From contig NZ_BEWA01000008.1 in the NCBI RefSeq assembly GCF_003112535.1, forward strand, positions 334,643 to 398,642: DNA of 64,000 bases. The letters are read 5' to 3'. Each line of letters begins with the position of its first letter. The first letter of the stretch is position 1. Origin of the DNA: Streptomyces rishiriensis. GTDB taxonomy: Bacteria > Actinomycetota > Actinomycetes > Streptomycetales > Streptomycetaceae. The position numbers were made by a program, and so were the translations under genes. Under the pieces are notes generated by a model. The model did no database searches. It was not told where the DNA came from and saw only the letters and a list, made by a program, of their open reading frames with translations. Shown piece by piece: positions 23,068 to 31,180 of this stretch.

Positions 23068-25857
23068 CTACCGGTGCGAGGCGAACTCCACCACCTGCTG
23101 GAAGGTGGGGCGGTTCTGCCAGCTGATGTTGCCGTGCTTGATGCCGCCCAGCGTGCGCTGGACGATCGAGTCGGCGCACCACTGGTTGCCCGCGGCGCAC
23201 AGGGTGTCGCCCGGGTAGACCTGGGCCGCGGTCTTGCCGGCCGCCGTCTTCAGGGTGCTGATCAGGACGTCGCGGCAGCCGCCGAGGGTGCCGCCGCCGC
23301 AGTACTTCTGCGTCAGCCCGCCCTGCACCGACTGGCCGAGCACCGCCCGGACGTCCTTGTCGACATAGCTCCACCAGCCGTACTGGAAGGAGCTGCCGGC
23401 GTGCGCCCCGGTCGGGCCGTGGGCGGCCGACGGGGCCTCGTCCACGGGTAGGTTGGCGGTGAACGCGCTGTACAGGCCGGTGCCGAGACCGGGTTCGAAC
23501 TCCGCCTTCACCAGCAGCGGCCACCAGGCGTCCAGGATGCGGATCGCGTCGGCGTCGGCGTAGGTCTTCGAACCGGCCGTGGTCTCCGTGCGCTTGCCGC
23601 CCGCCGTCAGCCACGCCTGGAGCTTGGTCACCGCGGCCGCGGCCGTGGAGTCGGTGACCGCGGAGCTGTTGATCACCTTCAGCAGATCGGGCAGGACGTC
23701 CTCGGCCCGCAGGTCGACGAGCGCCGCCTCGGCCATCGCCTTCGCCAGGGACGCGCGCGTGACGCCGCCGGCCGCGACCAGCTTCTTCACCCGGTCCTCC
23801 AGCAGGTTGCCGCGGTGCACGGACCCGTCGCCCCAGGAGGCCGTCGCGTAGTCCTTGGCCTGCTTGTTGTTCCAGGAGATGTAGTAGTCCTGGTCGACGG
23901 AGTTGGGGTGCGCCGAGGCGGGCGTGTACGCGGCCGTGTTGGTGGCCGGGACCCAGTCCTTCCACTCGTACGCCGCCTGCGCCCACACCGGGAACTCGGC
24001 GTCGACGCCGCTCGCGCGCACCGGGTTGTCACCGCTGTTGTAGTAGGCGGTGTGGGAGGAGTCGGCGTAGAACCAGTTGAACGTGTAGTTGATGTGCTGC
24101 ACCGCGCTCTGGAAGGTCTGCGGGCTCTTGACGTAGTCCGGGTCGTTCAGCATCTGGAAGCCGATGATCGAGTCGGCCTCGTGCATGAAGGACGAGCGCA
24201 GGGTGGTGTAGGCGACCTTCTTGCCGCCGACGGTCGCCCGGTACTGCACGGGGCCGTACTTGGTGCGGTAGACGCGCATGGTGTACGAGCCGGCGGCCGT
24301 CCCGTCGGCGGTGGTCGGCTTCCAGGCGTTCTTCTGCTCGACGACGTCCATGGCCGTGCAGGCGCCGTGGTACAGGTAGTGGTAGTCGTCCTGGCACAGT
24401 TCGACCGCGTAGGAGTCGATGATGTCCTGGCCGGAGGTCGTGGCGCTCCAGGCGTAGTCCTGGCCGCGGCCGAGCTCGACGTACATGCTCAGGCCCGCGA
24501 AGGAGGCGCCGCGGGCGCTGATGCCCGGACCCTGGATCTCCTGGAGCATGAGCAGCTGGGGGGCGAAGTAGCCGGTCTGCGGGCCGAAGACGGCGATCGG
24601 GTGGCCGCTCGCGGTCGACCTGCCGCTCACCACCAGGGCGTTGGACATGCCGCGCCGGGCCGAGCTGAGGGCTGACGCGGTGGCCGCCGCCGCGGTGGCG
24701 GAGGCGCTCTGGTCGCCGCCGGTGCCGGTGGCGTCGTAGACCAGCGGCTGCGTGGTCACCGAGCCGCCGTCGGGCAGCGCCTCGCCCTGCGGGCTCGCGG
24801 GTTTGGCGGCGTACGGGAAGCTCTCGCCGTTGTGGACGGTGAGGGCTGCCTCGGGGTCGTTGCGCTCGCGGAACGCCTCCCAGACCTGGGTGCCCTGCTC
24901 CACGCCGTACTTCTCCTGCGCCGCGAGCAGCGACACGGCGTTGTTGACCTCGCCGCCGCCGCCGGAGCCGAAGAGCGCGCCGATCACCGAGGCCAGCGCC
25001 ACCATGTCGGTGATCTTGAAGTGATCGATGGTGCCGGCGTTGGTGATTGAGTCCTTGTGGCCGGTGAGGACGTATTCACCGGGGAAGTAGCGGCCGCTGT
25101 CGGAGGCGTCGATGTACGCGTTGATACCGGCCAGGTAGGCGCCTGCGTCGGCGAGGGCCTGCTGGCCGCGCGCGCCGTTGGTCGCGACGGCGTTGTCGAT
25201 CTGAGCCTGGAGGTCTGCCTCGGTGTACGGAGCATTACGCCAGAACTGCTGTTCCAGACCCTGGTTGGAGGCGGCGCCGCCCGCGAAGCCCGTGAGCTGG
25301 CCGCGGCCGACATGACGGAAGACGTCCATGAGCCAGAGCCGGTCCTGGGCGGCGGCGTACCCGGCGCCGAACTCGGTGCCGTACCGGGTGGTGCCGGTGA
25401 TGTGCGGAACGCCCGTCTTCTTGTCGCGGACGATCGTCACGTCGCTGCGGCCCGCCGGACTCAGGGTGGAGGCGACCTGATCGGAGGGAACGCCGAAGGA
25501 GGCGTCGTTGAAGAAGGTGTTGACCGTCGCGTTGGTGAGCGTGGGGTAGCCCTTGGCCAGGTTGGCGTAGGGGCCCAGCTGGTCCTCGGCGTGGTCGGGC
25601 TGGGTCCCGAAGGCCTGGTTGAGCAGGACCTGGGCGAGAGTGGCGTTGCCGTTCTCGCCCGGCGGCAGGATGTCGGAACACTGGCCGCCGCAGTAGTCGT
25701 TCGAGGCGGTCGTCGCCTCGGCGGCGGCCGCAGCCTGGGTGATCGGCGACAAAAGTCCTGCGATCAGCGCGCATACGGAGGCTGTCTTCAGGAACCCGGG
25801 GAATCTGCCGGGAGTTCTCAGTCTGTCGAGAGTGTTGCGTGGGGTTCGCCGTGGCAT
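23068..25857 (-). CDS. Secreted penicillin acylase family Ntn-hydrolase
   Basis: A 929-residue precursor of a two-subunit amidase that cleaves acyl side chains from beta-lactams, acyl-homoserine lactones or lipopeptides. An export signal (FLKTASVCALIAGLLSP...AAAAA, residues about 22-46) leads into the alpha chain with GYAAAQDRLWLMDVFRHVGRGQL. The autocatalytic nucleophile is Ser405 in RRGMSNALVV, the first residue of the beta chain. The beta chain carries GPQTGYFAPQ and the Asn-containing AYYNSGDNP region. Cys pairs (CGGQC, CQDDYHYLYHGAC) suggest extracellular folding. AGGAG precedes the ATG at 25857. It is monocistronic. The substrate cannot be settled by motif; acylase from the AHL/cyclic-lipopeptide group is as likely as penicillin. 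Confidence 0.88.
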   Translation of the reverse strand: MPRRTPRNTLDRLRTPGRFPGFLKTASVCALIAGLLSPITQAAAAAEATTASNDYCGGQCSDILPPGENGNATLAQVLLNQAFGTQPDHAEDQLGPYANLAKGYPTLTNATVNTFFNDASFGVPSDQVASTLSPAGRSDVTIVRDKKTGVPHITGTTRYGTEFGAGYAAAQDRLWLMDVFRHVGRGQLTGFAGGAASNQGLEQQFWRNAPYTEADLQAQIDNAVATNGARGQQALADAGAYLAGINAYIDASDSGRYFPGEYVLTGHKDSITNAGTIDHFKITDMVALASVIGALFGSGGGGEVNNAVSLLAAQEKYGVEQGTQVWEAFRERNDPEAALTVHNGESFPYAAKPASPQGEALPDGGSVTTQPLVYDATGTGGDQSASATAAAATASALSSARRGMSNALVVSGRSTASGHPIAVFGPQTGYFAPQLLMLQEIQGPGISARGASFAGLSMYVELGRGQDYAWSATTSGQDIIDSYAVELCQDDYHYLYHGACTAMDVVEQKNAWKPTTADGTAAGSYTMRVYRTKYGPVQYRATVGGKKVAYTTLRSSFMHEADSIIGFQMLNDPDYVKSPQTFQSAVQHINYTFNWFYADSSHTAYYNSGDNPVRASGVDAEFPVWAQAAYEWKDWVPATNTAAYTPASAHPNSVDQDYYISWNNKQAKDYATASWGDGSVHRGNLLEDRVKKLVAAGGVTRASLAKAMAEAALVDLRAEDVLPDLLKVINSSAVTDSTAAAAVTKLQAWLTAGGKRTETTAGSKTYADADAIRILDAWWPLLVKAEFEPGLGTGLYSAFTANLPVDEAPSAAHGPTGAHAGSSFQYGWWSYVDKDVRAVLGQSVQGGLTQKYCGGGTLGGCRDVLISTLKTAAGKTAAQVYPGDTLCAAGNQWCADSIVQRTLGGIKHGNISWQNRPTFQQVVEFASHR

Positions 25858-26066
25858 CGGCTGCTCCTAGCGATGGGGGTGGCCGGAAGGTTACCGCCGG
25901 TAGCCCCCGGATTTGAAGATGAACATGCGTCAAGTTTTCGGCTGGGGGAGGTCATCGGAGATCGGATGGAGCCGAATCGCATGTCGATACGTCTATTCGA
26001 CGACGTCCGTACGACGACGCCGAAGTGACCGAAGTACAGGTGCAGATGTGACGGAGGTGCAAGGCG

Positions 26067-26669
26067 ATGGCCGGTTTCCGGAGTCTGGCGAGACAGGTGC
26101 GAGACCCGCGCTGCGATCTGGCGCTGCGGCGGTATTCGCTGCGCAAGTGCCTTGAGCGGTTCGCCCCCTACGGACACAGGGCGACCTGGGACCACCTGTG
26201 CTCCCGGGCCGGGTTCGGTCCGGAGGACCGCTCCCCCGACCCTGCGCGGCTCGTGGCCGCGTTGGACGAGCTGGAGGAGGCACGGGCCGTATGGCTGGCC
26301 TACGAGGTCGAGTTCGCCGAACGCCGCAGGAAGGAGAAGCACGACGGACTGCGCAGGCCCGGCACCGTGGACGACTGGCACCGGCTGACCTGGGGCGGTT
26401 TCGGCGTCGCGTGGTGCGACGACCCGCGGGTCCACCCCCGTGAACCGCTGGCCGAGGTGCTGCGCAGGCTGATCGCCGCGCTGGAGCGCGCGCCGGGCGC
26501 CGTCTGCCCGGTGTGCGGCGGCGAGGAACTGCCCTGGAAGTACGAACTGGACCACGAGCCCTCGGCGGGTCCGGTCTGCGCGGACTGCGGGATCCTCGTG
26601 CCGCGCCCGGTCCTCACCCCCGAGGCCCTGGCGTACGCCCGGCGTGGACGACTGCTGATGTCGGCCTGA
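26067..26669 (+). CDS. Hypothetical protein with C-terminal zinc-ribbon-like cysteines
   Basis: A 200-residue soluble protein. The N-terminal three quarters are Arg/Trp-rich helices (LRRYSLRKCLERFAPYGHRATWDHL; DDWHRLTWGGFGVAWCDDPRVHP). The C-terminal part has CPVCGGEE and CADCGIL, two CxxC pairs spaced for one zinc ion. I do not recognise the family, and no enzyme motif is evident. GGAGG lies nine bases before the ATG. It is divergent from the acylase gene and is followed by tandem repeats rather than another gene. Confidence 0.65.
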   Translation: MAGFRSLARQVRDPRCDLALRRYSLRKCLERFAPYGHRATWDHLCSRAGFGPEDRSPDPARLVAALDELEEARAVWLAYEVEFAERRRKEKHDGLRRPGTVDDWHRLTWGGFGVAWCDDPRVHPREPLAEVLRRLIAALERAPGAVCPVCGGEELPWKYELDHEPSAGPVCADCGILVPRPVLTPEALAYARRGRLLMSA

Positions 26670-26690
26670 GAGCACGACGCGGGTGCCGAG

Positions 26691-26757
26691 CACAGCGGGG
26701 GCGCAGAGCACAGCGGGGGCGCAGAGCACGACGGGGGCGCAGAGCACGACGGGGTGG
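26691..26757. repeat. 18-bp tandem repeat, about 3.7 copies
   Basis: The unit is CACAGCGGGGGCGCAGAG. Copies three and four change CACAGC to CACGAC. The array starts about 20 bases after the stop of the upstream gene and does not code. Confidence 0.85.
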
Positions 26758-26776
26758 TGCGCCGGGGATGGCGCAC

Positions 26777-26838
26777 CTCCCTGCTCCCCTCTGTTCCCCC
26801 CTGTTCCTCCCTGTTCCGCTCTGCTCCGCTCTCCTCCG
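26777..26838. repeat. 62-base pyrimidine-rich tract
   Basis: This stretch is almost all C and T on the + strand, with recurring CTGTTCC and CTCTGCTCCG units. It lies between the 18-bp repeats and the start of the BKACE-type gene at 26903. It is a candidate for triplex-prone DNA or a C-rich 5' leader (a possible rut-like element). Confidence 0.6.
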
Positions 26839-26902
26839 CCGGCCCGGCGGGCCGCCGACGGCCGCCCGGTCGGTTGTCGGTGCCGGATGCCACCATCGGG
26901 AC

Positions 26903-27625
26903 ATGGTGCAGGTCTGTCTGAACGGAACACGGGGAGCGGCGGACGGCGCGGTCGTGCCGCTGACGCCCGAGGCGCTGGCCGAGTCCGCGGCGGAGGCCGT
27001 CGCCGCGGGGGCCGCCGACGTCCATGTCCACCCCAGGACGCCGTGCGGACGGGACTCGCTCTCGCCGCGCGTGGTCGCGGCGACCCTCGACGCGATACGG
27101 GCGCGGGTGGCGGTGCCGGTCGGCGTCACCACGGGCGCCTGGGCGGAGCCCGACCCCGCGCAGCGGCTCGCCCGGGTGCGCGGCTGGACGGTGCTCCCCG
27201 ACCACGCCTCGGTCAACTGGCACGAGCCGGGCGCGGAGGAACTGGCGGCCGCCCTGATGGACCGGGGCGTCGGCGTGGAGGCGGGCATCTGGTCGGGAAC
27301 GGACGGAGCGGCGCGGTTCGCGGCCTCGCCGCTCGGCCCCAGGGTGCTGCGGGTCCTCGCGGAGGTCACCGACACCGCCGGGCGGACGGCCGTGACGACC
27401 GCGCGCGCCCTCCTGGCCGAGCTGGGGCCCGCGCTCGGCCGCCCCGTGCTGCTGCACGGCGAGGACGGCGGGGCCTGGCCGGTGCTGCGGCTGGCGGAGC
27501 GGCTCGGGCTGGCCACCCGGATCGGCCTGGAGGACACCCTGTGCCTGCCGGACGGACAACGGGCCTCGTCCAACGCCCAGTTGGTGTCACAGGCGACGGC
27601 CGGGCACACGGGCGGGCCCGGGTGA
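26903..27625 (+). CDS. BKACE-type (3-keto-5-aminohexanoate cleavage enzyme-like, DUF849) protein
   Basis: A 240-residue TIM-barrel-like protein. The paired histidines of the metal site are in DVHVHPRTP, after the opening VQVCLNGTRG. Other family elements are VPVGVTTGAW, SVNWHEPG, VEAGIWSGTDG, LLHGEDGGAWPVL and IGLEDTLCLPDG. BKACE enzymes condense or cleave beta-keto acids with acetyl-CoA. This protein is shorter than typical members (about 270-310 residues), so its substrate is uncertain. The ATG at 26903 lacks an obvious ribosome site. No pathway genes lie beside it. Confidence 0.78.
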   Translation: MVQVCLNGTRGAADGAVVPLTPEALAESAAEAVAAGAADVHVHPRTPCGRDSLSPRVVAATLDAIRARVAVPVGVTTGAWAEPDPAQRLARVRGWTVLPDHASVNWHEPGAEELAAALMDRGVGVEAGIWSGTDGAARFAASPLGPRVLRVLAEVTDTAGRTAVTTARALLAELGPALGRPVLLHGEDGGAWPVLRLAERLGLATRIGLEDTLCLPDGQRASSNAQLVSQATAGHTGGPG

Positions 27626-27878
27626 GCGCGGGGCAGGCCCCTGGGGCGCACCGGGGAACGCACCGTCGAGCCATGGCAGTCGGGCGATCCGCCGGTCCGG
27701 GCGCGGGGCGCGGGAGGCCGAGGGGTGGGTGAAGCGGCCTGTGTCGTCCGGGACTTGGGCATCGAGCCCCCGCCGACGCTAGCAGCCGGTAATCCGGTCG
27801 CTCCACCGGTTTCCCGCAAGGACAGTAGGGGCCGATGAAACACGACTGAGGACCCATCGAGTCCCTGAGGAGCCCCTG

Positions 27879-28946
27879 ATGTCGACGCTGCGCGTCACCG
27901 CCGAAGTGCTGACCGTCCACGAACACCCCGACGCCGACGCCCTCGAGCTGGCCCAGGTCGGGTTGTACCGGGCCGTGGTCGCCAAGGGCGCCTACCGAAC
28001 CGGTGAGGCGGCCCTGTACATCCCCGAGCAGTCGGTGCTTCCCGCCGCGCTGATCGAGGAGCTGGGGCTCACCGGGCGGCTGGCGGGCAGCGGGGCGGAC
28101 CGGGTCAAGGCGGTGCGGCTGCGGGGCGAGCTGTCGCAGGGGATCGTGTGCCGGCCCGAGGCGCTGGCCGGCGTCGACCTGGCGCGGGCGGCGGCGGAGG
28201 GCACCGACTTCGCGGAACGGCTCGGCATCGTCAAGTGGGTGCCGCCGATCCCGCCGACCATGAGCGGTGACGTCGAGGCCGCGCCGGATCTGCTGCCCTG
28301 GGTCGACATCGAGAACATCCAGCGCTACCCCGGCATCTTCGAAGCCGGCGAGCCCGTCGTCGTGACCGAGAAGCTGCACGGCTCGGCCTGCCTGCTCACG
28401 TACGTGGCCGGCCAGGAGCGGGTGTACGTCTCCTCGAAGGGCTTCGGCGCGAAGTCCCTCGCCCTGACGGAGGATCCGCGCAACCTGTACTGGCGGGCCG
28501 TGCGCGGTCACGGCGTCCCCGAAGCGGCGGCGCGCCTGGCCGGCCGGCTCGGCGCCCGCCGGGTCGGCGTCTTCGGGGAGGTCTACGGAGCGGGCGTGCA
28601 GGACCTGACGTACGGTGCGGACGGACGGCGCGCCACCCTCGGGTACGCGGTGTTCGACGTCTGCGCGGACATCGACGGCACGGTCCGCTGGCTGGACGCG
28701 GCGCAGCTGCTGGACGGCGAACTGCCCCTGGTGCCGCGCCTGTTCGAGGGTCCCTACGACAGCGAGCGGATCCTGGAGATCGCGACCGGCCGGGAGACGG
28801 TGACGGGACGCGGGCTGCACCTGCGCGAGGGTGTGGTGATCCGGCCGGCCGTCGAGCGCCACAGCCCCGTGACCGGGGGCAGGGCGATCGCGAAGGCGGT
28901 CAGCGGGGCGTATCTGACCCGCAAGGGCGGCACCGAGTACGAGTGA
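27879..28946 (+). CDS. RNA ligase, DraRnl/DRB0094 family (Rnl5-like)
   Basis: A 355-residue ATP-dependent RNA ligase. The N-terminal about 125 residues form an OB-like module (VLTVHEHPDADALELAQVG...YIPEQSVLP). The nucleotidyltransferase domain then has motif I EKLHGS with the adenylated Lys at residue 165, motif III VFGEVYG, motif IV LREGVVIRP and motif V AIAKAVSGAYL. Members of this family seal nicked RNA 3'-OH ends, including those splinted by DNA. There is no linked RtcB, RtcA, kinase/phosphatase or toxin gene, so it acts alone here. The start at 27879 follows GGAGCCCCTG. It converges on soxR. Confidence 0.87.
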   Translation: MSTLRVTAEVLTVHEHPDADALELAQVGLYRAVVAKGAYRTGEAALYIPEQSVLPAALIEELGLTGRLAGSGADRVKAVRLRGELSQGIVCRPEALAGVDLARAAAEGTDFAERLGIVKWVPPIPPTMSGDVEAAPDLLPWVDIENIQRYPGIFEAGEPVVVTEKLHGSACLLTYVAGQERVYVSSKGFGAKSLALTEDPRNLYWRAVRGHGVPEAAARLAGRLGARRVGVFGEVYGAGVQDLTYGADGRRATLGYAVFDVCADIDGTVRWLDAAQLLDGELPLVPRLFEGPYDSERILEIATGRETVTGRGLHLREGVVIRPAVERHSPVTGGRAIAKAVSGAYLTRKGGTEYE

Positions 28947-29062
28947 GACCGGGCGCGGACGCGACCGTGCGCGCGCGGGACGGGCGTGCGGGACGGCCGT
29001 GCGGGACGTGCTGGACCGCTCACGAGGACTGGCGGGACGGCTCAGAGGACGAGCGGGACGGC

Positions 29063-29551
29063 TCAGCGGTCGCCGCACGCACGGTCGTCCGACCTCTTGC
29101 GCCCCACCATCAGCCGCGAGCCGGAGGCCCGCTGGCCGAAGACGTCGTCGGGGTTGGACAGGACACAGGTCGCCAGGGACAGGCAGCCGCAGCCGATGCA
29201 GTCGGTGAGGTGGTCCCTCAGGCGGTTGAGCTGCTGGATCCGCTCGTCCAGTTCCGCGCGCCACGCCCGGGAGAGGCGGGCCCAGTCCTCCCGGGTCGGG
29301 GTCCGCTCCTCGGGGAGCTCGGCCAGGGCGTCGCGGATCGTGGCCAGCGGGATGCCGACCCGCTGCGCCGCGCGGACGAAGGCGACGCGGCGCAGCGCGT
29401 CACGGTGGTAGCGGCGTTGGTTGCCTGCCGTGCGGCGGCTGCTGATCAGGCCCTTGGACTCGTAGAAGTGCAGGGCGGAGACGGCGGCGCCGCTGCGCGC
29501 GGCGAGCTGACCGACCGTGAGCTCGTGGACCTTCTCGGGAATCTGCGGCAT
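29063..29551 (-). CDS. soxR: Redox-sensitive MerR-family activator SoxR
   Basis: A 162-residue [2Fe-2S] regulator. The MerR helix-turn-helix is LTVGQLAARSGAAVSALHFYESKGLISSRRTAGNQRRY near the N-terminus, followed by a dimerisation helix. The four cluster cysteines are C118, C121, C123 and C129 in CIGCGCLSLATC. In Streptomyces SoxR senses redox-active compounds and activates oxidoreductases, transporters and a monooxygenase. The ATG at 29551 is the family start; an in-frame start at 29596 would add 15 residues. Target genes are not identifiable in the window. Confidence 0.92.
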   Translation of the reverse strand: MPQIPEKVHELTVGQLAARSGAAVSALHFYESKGLISSRRTAGNQRRYHRDALRRVAFVRAAQRVGIPLATIRDALAELPEERTPTREDWARLSRAWRAELDERIQQLNRLRDHLTDCIGCGCLSLATCVLSNPDDVFGQRASGSRLMVGRKRSDDRACGDR

Positions 29552-29616
29552 CCCTCGAACCCTACCCACCCCGCCCGCCGCCGGGTCCGTTGACATCGGC
29601 CCGACGGCGGACCATG

Positions 29617-29632
29617 CTAAGCAGTCGCTTAG
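29617..29632. promoter_or_regulatory. Candidate TetR operator before maoC
   Basis: CTAAGCAGTCGCTTAG has perfect 6-bp arms and a 4-base centre, 51 bases before the MaoC start. A related element (CTAAGCGAGCGCTCAG on the minus strand) lies in front of the tetR gene at 30838-30853. Confidence 0.55.
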
Positions 29633-29682
29633 ACCTATGGCACGGTGACATGGGCAGCTAGTGACGCGAGAGGGCCGCAGAC

Positions 29683-30144
29683 ATGGCAGAGCCGAGGATC
29701 TTCACGTCCGCCGACGACCTGAAGGCGGCGGTGGGCGAGCAGCTGGGGCACACCGACTGGGTGGAGGTCGACCAGAAGCGGATCGACCTCTTCGCGGAGG
29801 CCACCGGCGACCACCAGTGGATCCACGTCGATCCGGAGAAGGCCGCCGCCGGCCCCTTCGGCACGACCATCGCACACGGCTACCTCACCCTCTCCCTGCT
29901 GCCGCTCTTCGGCCCGCAGCTGATCACGGTCGAGAACGTGAAGATGGGCGTCAACTACGGGACGAACAAGGTCCGTTTCCCGGCCCCCGTCCCGGTCGGC
30001 TCGCGCCTGCGCGCGACCGCGACGATCACCGGCGTGCAGGACGTCACCGGCGGCGTCCAGGTCGCCGTCGCCTTCACCGTGGAGCGCGAGGGCGGGGACA
30101 AGCCGGTGTGCGTGGCGGAGTCGGTGTCCCGGTACTACCTCTGA
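29683..30144 (+). CDS. MaoC-like (R)-enoyl-CoA hydratase
   Basis: A 153-residue single hot-dog-fold hydratase. The hydratase-2 signature runs through FAEATGDHQWIHVDPEKAA, with the catalytic Asp/His pair in GDHQWIH, then GTTIAHGYLTLSLLP. It hydrates trans-2-enoyl-CoA, fitting the beta-oxidation genes nearby. Length is typical. A TetR-type palindrome precedes it and a convergent tetR follows 19 bases after the stop, so the two probably form a regulator/target pair. Confidence 0.9.
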   Translation: MAEPRIFTSADDLKAAVGEQLGHTDWVEVDQKRIDLFAEATGDHQWIHVDPEKAAAGPFGTTIAHGYLTLSLLPLFGPQLITVENVKMGVNYGTNKVRFPAPVPVGSRLRATATITGVQDVTGGVQVAVAFTVEREGGDKPVCVAESVSRYYL

Positions 30145-30163
30145 CCCCGCCGCGGCGGCGCGG

Positions 30164-30790
30164 CTACTTCGCCGCGCCCACCATCCGCAGCACGAGGTCG
30201 GCGTACAGCGCGCCGACCTCGTCGGGCGTGCGGGGGCCGTCGACGTTGAACCAGCGGGCCACGTCGATGCAGAGGGACAGCACGGCGAGGGTCGTCCCGT
30301 GGACGTCCGGCACGTCGAACTCGCCCGTGGCCACACCGTCCTCGATGATGCCGCGCACCTCGGCGTCGACCTGCCGGCGCAGGTCGAGGATCTCGGCGCG
30401 GGCCTCGGGGCCAAGGGCGTCCAGTTCGTACTGGACGACGCGCGCCGTGGTGCGCCGCCCGGCGTGCCAGCGGACGAAGGAGCTCACGGCCTCGGCGAGG
30501 CGCAGGGTGGCGTCGCCGTCGCCGGCGGCCGCCGTGCGCAGGATGTCCAGCGCACGGTCGTGGCCGATCCGGCTGATGCGGTGGAGCAGCTCTTCCTTGG
30601 TCTTGTAGTGGATGTAGAGGGCGGCCGGGCTCATGCCCGCGCGGCCCGCGATGTCCCGGGTCGTCGTCGCGTGGTAGCCGCGCTCGGCGAAGGCCTCCAC
30701 GGCGGCGACCAGCAGTCGCCGGGCCGCGTCAGGGGTGACCTCGTCCCACGGCTCGATCTCGCCGCCGGCCGTCTCCTCCGCCGTACTCAT
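30164..30790 (-). CDS. TetR-family regulator (fatty-acid type)
   Basis: A 208-residue TetR repressor. The helix-turn-helix is AFAERGYHATTTRDIAGRAGMSPAALYIHYKTKEELLHRI (residues about 33-72), and the C-domain ends FNVDGPRTPDEVGALYADLVLRMVGAAK. That tail pattern, WF...DGPRTPDEVG..YA..VL.M, is common among regulators of acyl-CoA and steroid catabolism. Its own promoter holds a CTGAGCGCTCGCTTAG element similar to the one before maoC, which supports autoregulation and control of maoC. Confidence 0.87.
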   Translation of the reverse strand: MSTAEETAGGEIEPWDEVTPDAARRLLVAAVEAFAERGYHATTTRDIAGRAGMSPAALYIHYKTKEELLHRISRIGHDRALDILRTAAAGDGDATLRLAEAVSSFVRWHAGRRTTARVVQYELDALGPEARAEILDLRRQVDAEVRGIIEDGVATGEFDVPDVHGTTLAVLSLCIDVARWFNVDGPRTPDEVGALYADLVLRMVGAAK

Positions 30791-30837
30791 CGCTGATCCG
30801 CCCCTCTCGCTGCAGGAGCTACACCATACAGCCGAAA

Positions 30838-30866
30838 CTGAGCGCTCGCTTAGAACGCTCGCTCAG
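30838..30866. promoter_or_regulatory. Candidate autoregulatory TetR operator, two half-overlapping copies
   Basis: CTGAGCGCTCGCTTAG (30838-30853) is immediately followed by GAACGCTCGCTCAG (30853-30866). Both contain CGCTCGCTYAG. The first resembles the maoC-side palindrome at 29617. The element lies in the 72-base gap upstream of tetR and touches the stop codon of the next gene. Confidence 0.5.
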
Positions 30867-31105
30867 AGCTTTTCGAAGGGACTGTAAGTGCGGGCCGCGG
30901 CGTCCTGCTTGTCCCGGATCACCTTGGCCAGGGTGAAGGCGGACGTGACGAGGTAGAGAACGGCGATCGCGAGGAAGGCCCGCACCCAGGCGTCGGCGTT
31001 CAGCTTGAAGATGCCGACGGCGGTCGCCGCCATGGCCACGGCGAAGGACGCGACCGCCTGGCCGTAGAAGGCGGCGGTGTTCTGCTTGACCGGTGTGTCG
31101 CTCAT
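30863..31105 (-). CDS. YiaA/YiaB-family small membrane protein
   Basis: An 80-residue protein with two hydrophobic spans (about 16-34 and 43-62; YGQAVASFAVAMAATAVGIFKL and AFLAIAVLYLVTSAFTLAK) and a short cytoplasmic C-tail ending YSPFEKL. This matches the yiaAB domain of unknown function. The ATG at 31105 is preferred over an in-frame start at 31141, which adds unconserved residues. It lies 72 bases upstream of the tetR start in the same direction, and its 3' end overlaps the TetR operator region. Confidence 0.8.
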   Translation of the reverse strand: MSDTPVKQNTAAFYGQAVASFAVAMAATAVGIFKLNADAWVRAFLAIAVLYLVTSAFTLAKVIRDKQDAAARTYSPFEKL

Positions 31106-31180
31106 GGCGACAGCCTGGCCGCCGGAGTGCCCGCGCCGCATCCGTCCGGGTACTCAGGACGTACTCAGAACGCCGGGACG

